From Helicobacteraceae bacterium (GTDB taxonomy: Bacteria > Campylobacterota > Campylobacteria > Campylobacterales > Helicobacteraceae), in assembly GCA_029258405.1 (NCBI GenBank), contig JARHYY010000032.1, positions 1-23,721 on the forward strand: DNA of 23,721 bases, in the 5' to 3' direction. Both the position numbers and the translations under genes were made by a program. Under the pieces are notes generated by a model that made no database searches, was not told the origin of the DNA, and was given only the letters and a program-made list of their open reading frames with translations. This document shows positions 17,334-23,721 of this stretch, one piece after another. Numbering within the stretch: the first letter of the stretch is position 1; each line of letters opens with the position of its first letter.

Positions 17334-17497
17334 TTTCATAAGAGCTCTCACCCATATAATCAAAAAATTTATATTAAAGTATCATAGTAATAAATTATTT
17401 TTAAAGATTTATATAATGATTTTGTATTTTTAGATAAAATAGAATATCTGATTATAGTAATAAAAAACAAAAACTTTTAAGGTAGTGGTAGTGTTTG
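17334..17497 (+). promoter_or_regulatory. Promoter region of the HEPN-WYL unit
   Basis: A 164-bp AT-rich gap. Candidate -10 boxes are TATAAT at 17412-17417 and TATAGT at 17453-17458. An 11-bp direct repeat ATAGTAATAAA occurs at 17384-17394 and 17454-17464, exactly 70 bp apart (near a multiple of the helical turn), and the second copy overlaps the TATAGT box. Paired sites of this kind could be regulator-binding sites, for example for the WYL protein encoded downstream, but this is inference. No GC-rich terminator for the upstream gene is visible. Confidence 0.35.
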
Positions 17498-18571
17498 ATG
17501 GTGAATAACCTTTTAATCCTTTATAATCCTTATTATCAAGATGATGTTATCAAGCAACATTTAAATATATTACTAAAGAAAGGTGAAGTTGCTTTCGGTA
17601 AGGTAAAATCAAAACTCAATAATCAAAGAAATGAACGAAGTATTTTAAATGAGATTTATAATGCTACAAGCGATAAAAACCCTTTGCAACTTTTTTTAAG
17701 TGATTATGCAAACTTGTTTGTGGCGAAGGTAAAGGCTGTTGTTCTAAGTGCAAATGAAGATATTATCCCTGATTATTATAGGGCAAAAAAATTAGAAGTA
17801 GAAAATTATTTTATCATTAGTGATTTACGAGAATTAGTAAGAGAGGATTTTAGTCTTTTAAGAGATAGGTTTTTGGCTAATTTTACCACTGCAAATAATC
17901 ATACTTATGCAATTTATGGTAATAACTATACATATCCTTTGATTGTGAAACAAAAAGAACAAATAAGGTATTTTGATGAAGGGCAGAAATATTATATCAA
18001 TATATATAAAAGCAAAGAATATTTAGATGTACAGGAGAATTTTATACGGTTTGTTTTTGGCAAGAGATTATTTTATCTCTTGCACCCTGATAGTATTATG
18101 AATCTCATCTCTGCTGAACTCGAACTGATACAGAATGAACAAGATATTTTATATGATTTTACTTCCATTATAGTAAAGTACTCCAAAGTTGTGGAGCATG
18201 AAGTTTATATTTTTGCTCAAAAAATTTTTATTAAACTTTGCCAAAGTAATCAAAATTTACTTGACATGAGTTATAGGGTGCAAGGACAACAGCTTACCTT
18301 AAAGGATTTTTTTCATCAAAAACCCAATCTTGGAAGCATAAAATTTTTACTCAAGCATTCAAACATTCAAAAGCATTTGGAAGCAAAATTAAAAAATTTT
18401 ATTAATGGATATTTTGCATCACAACTGAGTTTTTTCCAAAATATACGCAATAAAGCTGTTCATATTAAAACAGGGGAACTGAATGAAGCTTATGAAATAA
18501 GGAACATGATTTTAGGCATTGAGAAAAGAAGCTTTCTTAAAGAAGTGCTTTTATATAAAGAGCATTATTAA
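17498..18571 (+). CDS. Uncharacterised protein with C-terminal HEPN-type RNase motif
   Basis: I recognise no named family for the whole 357-residue protein. The C-terminal third is helical and looks like a HEPN domain: a helix with EHEVYIFAQK (about 233-242) and, 75 residues later, RNKAVH (R317 to H322), which fits the catalytic RNxxxH pattern of HEPN ribonucleases. Nothing hydrophobic suggests membrane location. The N-terminal part (LLILYNPYYQDDVIKQHL; VAFGKVKSK; NYFIISDLREL) vaguely recalls PUA/EVE-like folds that read modified nucleic acid, but this is a weak impression. ATG 17498 is preferred; TTG 17495 and GTG 17501 are adjacent alternatives, and the AAGG site is unusually far upstream (15 bases). 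A WYL regulator gene follows after 69 bp in the same direction. HEPN plus WYL is typical of defence or stress modules; the function here is inferred. Confidence 0.6.
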   Translation: MVNNLLILYNPYYQDDVIKQHLNILLKKGEVAFGKVKSKLNNQRNERSILNEIYNATSDKNPLQLFLSDYANLFVAKVKAVVLSANEDIIPDYYRAKKLEVENYFIISDLRELVREDFSLLRDRFLANFTTANNHTYAIYGNNYTYPLIVKQKEQIRYFDEGQKYYINIYKSKEYLDVQENFIRFVFGKRLFYLLHPDSIMNLISAELELIQNEQDILYDFTSIIVKYSKVVEHEVYIFAQKIFIKLCQSNQNLLDMSYRVQGQQLTLKDFFHQKPNLGSIKFLLKHSNIQKHLEAKLKNFINGYFASQLSFFQNIRNKAVHIKTGELNEAYEIRNMILGIEKRSFLKEVLLYKEHY

Positions 18572-18587
18572 ATATGAAATGAGTGTA

Positions 18588-18614
18588 TTATTGCCCTTAA
18601 GAGTATTGCAATAA
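18588..18614 (+). repeat. Inverted repeat between the HEPN and WYL genes
   Basis: TTATTGC (18588-18594) and GCAATAA (18608-18614) are perfect complements around a 13-base loop, followed by GTTTTT. It starts 17 bases after the HEPN-gene stop and ends 27 bases before the WYL start. Read as RNA it is a weak terminator or attenuator; read as DNA it is a candidate operator for autoregulation by the WYL protein. The two readings cannot be separated from sequence. Confidence 0.4.
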
Positions 18615-18640
18615 GTTTTTAGAAATTATAAGGATGCATC

Positions 18641-19498
18641 ATGGCTTATGATAAACTTGCTGTGCGTTTAGCACAAATTCTTATACGCTTAAACAGCGGA
18701 GAGCATTTTAGTGCAGATGAGCTTGCAGATGAATTCAATGTAGATATTAGAACTATACAAAGAGATTTGAATCAAAGACTCTCTTTCATGCCTATCAAAA
18801 AAGAAAATGGCAAGTATTCTTTGGAATCTTTTGCTTTAGGAAAATTTAGCTTTAAAGATATACAAAATTTTGCTGCACTTAGTGGAATTAGTGAGCTCTA
18901 TCCTAAGCTTGATCAATACTTTATTTCAAGCTTGTTAAATTCTAAAATTCATAATACTTTATTAATAAGAAATGAAGGCTATCAAAAAATTAGTTATGAT
19001 GATTTCAACAAAGTAAATACAGCTATTTTAAAATATTTTATACTCTATTTTAATTATAAAAATAAAAAGCGTGAGGTAAAGCCTTATAAGCTTGTAAATT
19101 ATAAGGGAATATGGTATGTTTTAGCCGATGAAAAAGGAAAGCTTAAGCACTTTAATTTTGCCAAAATTTTCAATCTTAGTGTGAGCGAAAAAGTATTTAT
19201 CCCAAATGAAAAACTAAGAGAACAGATTCTAAACGATAAAAGCATGTGGTTGGGTGAAAGCAAGGAAGTGCTTTTAAAGCTTGACAAGAAAGCTAAAGAG
19301 TATTTTTTTAGAAAAAATATACTAAGTAATTATGAGCTCATAGACGAAGATGAAGAACATTTTATTTTGAGTACTCAAGTTTCTTATGATGATGAGATTT
19401 TAAACATTGTAAAGCAATGGATTCCTTATATGCGAATCCTCAAACCACTTGAGCTTAAGGCGAGACTTGAAAATATTTTGAGGGAATATTTACAATAG
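18641..19498 (+). CDS. WYL-domain transcriptional regulator
   Basis: A DNA-binding regulator of 285 residues. Residues 5-62 form a DeoR/HTH_11-type winged helix-turn-helix with the usual recognition-helix pattern VDIRTIQRDLNQRL (34-47). Residues about 125-190 are the WYL domain, with the signature segment YKGIWYVLADEKGKLKHF (154-171; W158-Y159-V160 replaces W-Y-L, a common variant). Residues about 208-282 match the C-terminal WCX extension, ending WIPYMRILKPLELKARL. WYL domains bind ligands, probably nucleic acid or nucleotides, and many such proteins repress or activate phage-defence loci. The ATG has an AAGGA site 6 bases upstream. It lies 69 bp downstream of the HEPN gene in the same direction, so it probably controls that gene and itself, perhaps through the inverted repeat between them. 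Ligand and targets are unknown. Confidence 0.9.
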   Translation: MAYDKLAVRLAQILIRLNSGEHFSADELADEFNVDIRTIQRDLNQRLSFMPIKKENGKYSLESFALGKFSFKDIQNFAALSGISELYPKLDQYFISSLLNSKIHNTLLIRNEGYQKISYDDFNKVNTAILKYFILYFNYKNKKREVKPYKLVNYKGIWYVLADEKGKLKHFNFAKIFNLSVSEKVFIPNEKLREQILNDKSMWLGESKEVLLKLDKKAKEYFFRKNILSNYELIDEDEEHFILSTQVSYDDEILNIVKQWIPYMRILKPLELKARLENILREYLQ

Positions 19499-19795
19499 CT
19501 CCATGATTTGCTATGCAAGCCTTAAAGGCATTAGGGAGATTATTGAAAATTATAAGAATAGAATGCTTTTAATACAATAACCCTTATTTTAAAAGAAAGA
19601 ATGTGTATATCATTTTGAGAGAAAATGTGGATAATAAATCTCTGTAAAGATTCTTTGTTTATCTTGCTAGATACAAGAAAGCCAACCTTTAGTGCTTGTA
19701 GTGCTTGGGTGATTTGCTTGATTATTATGGTATAATAAGTTAATATATAAATAATGCATAACTCTATGAGATACTTTATGGGTTAGAAAGGGGAT
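19499..19795. other. 297-bp spacer with a strong extended -10 promoter
   Basis: No gene of convincing quality. A 25-codon frame (ATG 19503) has no ribosome site. The right end holds TGGTATAAT (19728-19736), a perfect extended -10 (TGn-TATAAT), 62 bp upstream of the aldo/keto reductase start; this is the likely promoter of that gene. No GC-rich terminator for the WYL gene is seen. Confidence 0.5.
19728..19736 (+). promoter_or_regulatory. Extended -10 promoter of the aldo/keto reductase gene
   Basis: TGGTATAAT is an exact extended -10 element. Transcription would begin near 19743, giving a leader of about 55 bases before the strong AAAGGGG ribosome site. There is no matching -35, as is normal for sigma-70 promoters of this phylum. 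Confidence 0.6.
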
Positions 19796-19798
19796 ATG

Positions 19799-20848
19799 AT
19801 GAAATATAGATGCCTAGGAAACTCTGGGATTAAGATTCCAGTAATAAGCTTAGGAACAGCCACTTTTGGTGGTGTGGGTGATTTATTTTCAAAATGGGGT
19901 AACACACAGCTACAAGAAGCGAAAGAATTTATAAGTATATGTTTAGAGTATGGTGCTTATGCCTTTGATACTGCTGATTGTTATTCTCAAGGGAAGGCTG
20001 AAGAAATATTAGGCGAAATTATCAAAGAAAGACGAAAAGAGATTTTTTTAGCAACTAAAACAGGTATGCCTATGGGCAAAGATCCAAATGATTCAGGTAC
20101 ATCTTATGCAAGAATTATTCAATGTTGCGAAGAGAGTTTAAGGCGATTGCAAACAGATTATATTGATTTGTATTATTTTCATTCTTTTGATGCACTTACA
20201 CCTATGGAAGAAATGTTAAGAGCGATACAGCATTTAATGCATCAAGGCAAGATACGGTATTTTGGTGTTTCTAATTATAGCGCTTGGCATCTTATGAAAA
20301 TGCTTTCTGTATGCGATAAATGCAATTTTCCTAAGCCCATTGTCCATCAGGCTTATTATTCATTGGCTGCAAGAGAGCTAGAATGGGAGCTTATCCCTCT
20401 ATCGATTGATCAAAAAATAGGCACTGTTGTATGGTCGCCACTTTCTGGCTCATTGCTCTCTGGCAAGATTTCTCGCAAAAAAACCCCTCCTCAAGAGAGC
20501 CGCTTAAACACTGATGCAACTTGGAGATATGATAGAGAAAGGCTTTTTAATATTATTGATGTACTTGAAAAGCATGCAAGAAACCTTGGCTATTCTGTAC
20601 CACAGCTTGCCTTAGCGTGGTTGCTTACTCGTCCAAGTGTAAGTTGTTTAATAGTTGGAGCAACCAATAAAGAACAGCTCATTGAAAATCTAAGGGCGAG
20701 CCATATTGTGCTAGAAGAAAGCATTCTTAAAGAACTCAATGCAATAAGCCATATTGAGCCTGTATATCCTTATTGGCATCAGCAAACAACAGTGCCACAT
20801 AGGAATCCTCATTGCATTGATATAAGTATCAATAAAAACAATTTATGA
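19799..20848 (+). CDS. Aldo/keto reductase
   Basis: An NADPH-dependent oxidoreductase of the AKR superfamily (TIM barrel, cytoplasmic), reducing aldehydes or ketones of unknown identity; similar bacterial enzymes detoxify reactive aldehydes. Its 349 residues start with the typical MKYRCLGNSGIKIPVISLGT and carry the full catalytic tetrad: D57 in FDTAD, Y62, K87 in LATKTG and H128 in LYYFHSFD. The cofactor-binding segments VVWSPLSGSLLSGK and IVGATNKEQLIENL are present near the C terminus. Two tandem ATGs occur (19796, 19799); the second has the better spacing to AAAGGGG. It stands alone: it has its own promoter upstream, and a sigma-54 promoter for flgL lies directly after it. It most resembles YajO/Tas-like AKRs, but the substrate cannot be named. 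Confidence 0.92.
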   Translation: MKYRCLGNSGIKIPVISLGTATFGGVGDLFSKWGNTQLQEAKEFISICLEYGAYAFDTADCYSQGKAEEILGEIIKERRKEIFLATKTGMPMGKDPNDSGTSYARIIQCCEESLRRLQTDYIDLYYFHSFDALTPMEEMLRAIQHLMHQGKIRYFGVSNYSAWHLMKMLSVCDKCNFPKPIVHQAYYSLAARELEWELIPLSIDQKIGTVVWSPLSGSLLSGKISRKKTPPQESRLNTDATWRYDRERLFNIIDVLEKHARNLGYSVPQLALAWLLTRPSVSCLIVGATNKEQLIENLRASHIVLEESILKELNAISHIEPVYPYWHQQTTVPHRNPHCIDISINKNNL

Positions 20849-20855
20849 TATTCAA

Positions 20856-20869
20856 GGAATAGTATTTGC
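20856..20869 (+). promoter_or_regulatory. Sigma-54 (RpoN) promoter of flgL
   Basis: AAGGAATAGTATTTGCTT contains GG (20856-20857) and GC (20868-20869) separated by exactly 10 bases, with the TTTGCTT -12 context favoured in Campylobacterota. It lies in the 54-bp gap directly before flgL and would start transcription near 20881, about 22 bases before the ATG and just ahead of the AAAGGAG ribosome site. Middle-class flagellar genes in Helicobacter and Campylobacter are known to depend on RpoN with FlgR/FlgS, so the match fits the gene it precedes. Confidence 0.85.
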
Positions 20870-20902
20870 TTGTGTAAATGCAAATTTTTCAAAGGAGCAT
20901 TT

Positions 20903-23721
20903 ATGCGAATAAGTTTTAATGGTCGCTATGATGGATTAAGCTACTATCAGCAAGGCTTAATGACAGGCATGCAAAACACCCTCGATAAAATGAGTACAGG
21001 TTTAAACATTAAGCATGGCTATCAAGATAGCACGGCTTTTAATAAGACGCTTATATTAGATAATTCATTAACCAATCTTGAGCAAACATTATCTTTAGCT
21101 AAAACAGCAAACACTTTTACTTTGCATACTGATTCATCAATCAATACCATGAGAGAGCTGATGACGAAATTCAATACAAAAATGGTGCAGGCTTTGAATG
21201 ATTCTAATAGCTCAACATCTCTTCAGGCATTACGAAATGATTTGAGATCTATTAGAGATAATATCCTTTCTGTGGCAAATACAGCTGTTGGTGGAGAATA
21301 TCTTTTTGCAGGTTCAGCACTTAAGAGAAAACCTTTTGGAAGTGATGGAACTTACTTAGGAAATAATCAACAATTAGAAGCTGTACTTGGTAATAAAAAT
21401 AAACTTTCTTATAATATCACTGGTTCAGAGCTCTTTTTGGGTATGAATAGAGATCATTATAAAGAGATAGTGAGCAATGTCAAGCATTATAATCAATCCA
21501 TGTTGCACCCGGGTATTATGGACAAAAAAAATGAAACAGAACTGTCTAAAGAGGTGTATCTCAAGGCAACTGATACCCTTAGAGATTTGGTAGGTGATGA
21601 TGATAATGATACTACTAATAGCTTACCAGAGGTGTTTTATATACAAGGTGTTAGAGCAGATGGTACATCATTTAAAGCAAAATTTCAACTTGATATTAAT
21701 TATAACGATCAAGTCGATAAAAAAGATGCTACTAAAGTTCAAGATTTGCTCGATAAAATAGGCGAAGCCTATGGTAATACTAGCACCAATAAAGTTGTTG
21801 ATGTATCGCTTAATGAATATGGGCAAATAAATATTAAAGATTTAACCCATGGAAGAAGCAACCTTGATTTTTATATGGTTTCAAGCAATAGAAGGGATTT
21901 TGTAGTTGGTGGTGCTGGTGCTCAAAATAACCAAATGCTTGATAATGTTCAAAATGGACAACCTTTACAGTTTAGCACAAATCCTCAGGGTGGTAACTTC
22001 ACTGGTCCTGCTACTTTTGATCCAAATACAGGCAAGTACAATGTTACTATTGGTAATAATACAGTACCTATAACATATGAAAAAGATAATGTATTTTCCT
22101 ATACCAATCCAACTACAGGAAAAAAGGAAAAGATTTATTCTTTTAACCAAGCTGGCACTATAACTCCACCTGTTTCTTGGAGCAATGGTGTTGATGATAT
22201 TAATACATTAACAAAATATGGAGATAGAATTACAACCTATGTTCAAAGCAATTTTCTTGGCGAAAAAAACCAAGACAGAATAAGCTCGATTGCTGATCAA
22301 AGCGATCATCGTCGCCACACTATTGCCACAACTTTTAGAACGGGGGACAATGTATTAGCCGATGCTAAAACAAAGCTCATTGATGTATTGGGTGATAAAG
22401 CCTTAGAGGAGCTAAGGGCTGGGAGAAATGTTACCATTAACTTTGCAGGCACAACAGCTAATACCAATGCCACCCCGCCTTTAGCTGGGGGAGCGGTAGC
22501 AAACCAAACACTTGTTATTAATCCGCAGAATATGAGCACACTCACCGTGCAAGATTTTATGAGTTCTTTAGAAAATTTTTATGGGGGCAATGATAGGGTA
22601 GGGGTAGAAATGCACAATGGTAAAATAACGCTCATTGATAAACATGTAGAGCAAAGCTTAAAAAAACAGCTTCCTTCAAATAGGGATATTCCATTTGATG
22701 GACCAAGTAGCCTTAATGTTGTCATAAATGTAACCTCTAATAATCAGCCATTGAATGTTTTTGCTAATGATTATACTTTAGAATATGATAGAGTACAATT
22801 TACACCCAATGGCTCAACCCTTACAGGCAATGTTCCACAAATAATAAATAGCAACAATGAATATGCCACAGGGGATACAAAGCTTTCAGAAGTGGCGGGT
22901 TCATCACTTAAGGACACCAAATATACTTTAAACTATAAAGATATTGATGGAATAACGCGTAAAGCGGTTATCCACTTATTTGGAGATAATCCGACAAATG
23001 AAGCTGGAAACCTTATAGGTACAGGGACTCCCCCGGCTCAAGGACCCGGTGGCTCAACTAATGCTGATGATTTTAGGAATAAGGTGTTTATTGAAATTCC
23101 AGATACAAGACAAGGGGCAGCAGCTGGAGCAACAATAACAATACCACTTTATAGACCTTTGGATAATAATTCTATGACACCTCCAAATGGTGTTGCTGTT
23201 GAGAGCATACCCCCTGATGAAATGACTTATAAACAATTAAGCGATGCGCTCACTGTTGCATTAAATGCCTCAAGGAATGATACTGATCAATATGCTATCA
23301 TTACAAATGCAAATGCAACACTCCAACAGAAAAAAGATGCCTATGAGCATTTGTTGGTTAATGCGAATGTTAATCTCAATGTTGGGGTTAATCAGCATGG
23401 ACAACTTCAAATTAAGGATAATACAAGATCGCCTAGCTTTATGAATATTTCGCTTAGTGAAACCCAAAGGCATGTAAGCTATCTTAACACAGCTGGCAAT
23501 CAGCAAACCTATGTTGTAAAAGGTTCGGGAGATTATAGTAATATTCCGCCTAATAATAACATTGGGCAGGACATTCAAGGGAATGATCTACAGCCACCAG
23601 CAAGTACAATTCCTTATCGTGAAGGTTCTGCCTTGACTTTCCAAAGCAACAATGCCCTTGTGCTTGATGATCCTCATGTAAATATATTTCAAAAACTCGA
23701 TGAAGCAATTAAGGCGGTGGA
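20903..23721 (+). CDS. flgL: Flagellar hook-filament junction protein FlgL (HAP3), 3' end outside the window
   Basis: Forms the outer junction layer between hook and flagellin filament, exported by the flagellar type III system. The frame is open for 939 codons to the window edge with no stop. The N-terminal 150 residues are the D0/D1 helical region of flagellin-like proteins: MRISFNGRYDGLSYYQQGL, TLDKMSTGLNIKHGYQDST and GGEYLFAGSALKRKPFG (the YLFAGS motif is typical of FlgL). What follows is a long serine/threonine/asparagine-rich beta-type insert, expected to be surface exposed. The terminal sequence (NIFQKLDEAIKAV) looks like the start of the C-terminal helical region, so perhaps 100 residues are missing. 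A full length near 1,050 would exceed the H. pylori protein (about 828 as I recall) and far exceed E. coli FlgL (317). AAAGGAG precedes the ATG. Confidence 0.93.
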   Translation, partial: MRISFNGRYDGLSYYQQGLMTGMQNTLDKMSTGLNIKHGYQDSTAFNKTLILDNSLTNLEQTLSLAKTANTFTLHTDSSINTMRELMTKFNTKMVQALNDSNSSTSLQALRNDLRSIRDNILSVANTAVGGEYLFAGSALKRKPFGSDGTYLGNNQQLEAVLGNKNKLSYNITGSELFLGMNRDHYKEIVSNVKHYNQSMLHPGIMDKKNETELSKEVYLKATDTLRDLVGDDDNDTTNSLPEVFYIQGVRADGTSFKAKFQLDINYNDQVDKKDATKVQDLLDKIGEAYGNTSTNKVVDVSLNEYGQINIKDLTHGRSNLDFYMVSSNRRDFVVGGAGAQNNQMLDNVQNGQPLQFSTNPQGGNFTGPATFDPNTGKYNVTIGNNTVPITYEKDNVFSYTNPTTGKKEKIYSFNQAGTITPPVSWSNGVDDINTLTKYGDRITTYVQSNFLGEKNQDRISSIADQSDHRRHTIATTFRTGDNVLADAKTKLIDVLGDKALEELRAGRNVTINFAGTTANTNATPPLAGGAVANQTLVINPQNMSTLTVQDFMSSLENFYGGNDRVGVEMHNGKITLIDKHVEQSLKKQLPSNRDIPFDGPSSLNVVINVTSNNQPLNVFANDYTLEYDRVQFTPNGSTLTGNVPQIINSNNEYATGDTKLSEVAGSSLKDTKYTLNYKDIDGITRKAVIHLFGDNPTNEAGNLIGTGTPPAQGPGGSTNADDFRNKVFIEIPDTRQGAAAGATITIPLYRPLDNNSMTPPNGVAVESIPPDEMTYKQLSDALTVALNASRNDTDQYAIITNANATLQQKKDAYEHLLVNANVNLNVGVNQHGQLQIKDNTRSPSFMNISLSETQRHVSYLNTAGNQQTYVVKGSGDYSNIPPNNNIGQDIQGNDLQPPASTIPYREGSALTFQSNNALVLDDPHVNIFQKLDEAIKAV

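Noticed and set aside
19503..19580. 25-codon frame after the WYL gene
   Set aside because: No ribosome site, very short, no recognisable content.
23270..23578. Leftward open frame antisense to flgL
   Set aside because: The plus strand is continuously open as FlgL through this region; the antisense translation is unlike a real protein.
1..23721. CRISPR array, tRNA/rRNA genes, insertion sequences or prophage genes
   Set aside because: No spaced direct repeats, no cloverleaf-like segments and no transposase or integrase translations were seen in any frame.

Overview
The window is AT-rich (roughly one third G+C by eye) and densely coded. It looks like a chromosomal segment of a Helicobacter, probably an enterohepatic species, in the Campylobacterota. 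Three things point there: a complete Entner-Doudoroff gene set arranged as eda-edd facing away from zwf-pgl-glk; the order serS, pflB-type flagellar TPR gene, uvrD/pcrA helicase; and a very large FlgL preceded by a sigma-54 promoter. No tRNA, rRNA, CRISPR array, transposase or phage gene was found.

Left part (1-7646): central glucose metabolism. edd and eda run leftward. zwf, pgl, glk and pgi run rightward from a shared 96-bp divergent control region. Together they phosphorylate glucose (Glk), interconvert glucose-6-P and fructose-6-P (Pgi), oxidise glucose-6-P to 6-phosphogluconate (Zwf, Pgl) and split it through KDPG to pyruvate and glyceraldehyde-3-P (Edd, Eda). No sugar transporter or dedicated regulator lies in the window. 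pgl/glk and glk/pgi overlap, so those three genes look translationally coupled.

Middle (7647-17333): a 422-bp gene-free spacer holds a perfect 16-bp AT inverted repeat. It is followed by a CPA2 (Kef-type) cation antiporter with a cytoplasmic nucleotide-binding domain and a small lipoprotein. Next comes a tight four-gene run: serS, the flagellar-motor scaffold gene pflB, a UvrD/PcrA-type helicase and a TPR protein fused to a LicD-family transferase domain.

Right part (17334-23721): a two-gene unit encodes a protein with a C-terminal HEPN-type RNase motif (RNxxxH) and a WYL-domain transcriptional regulator. This is the most interesting candidate for an undescribed system, possibly defence or stress related. 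Then come an aldo/keto reductase with an intact catalytic tetrad and the first 939 codons of flgL (hook-filament junction), which runs off the right edge. flgL has its own well-formed sigma-54 (-24/-12) promoter.
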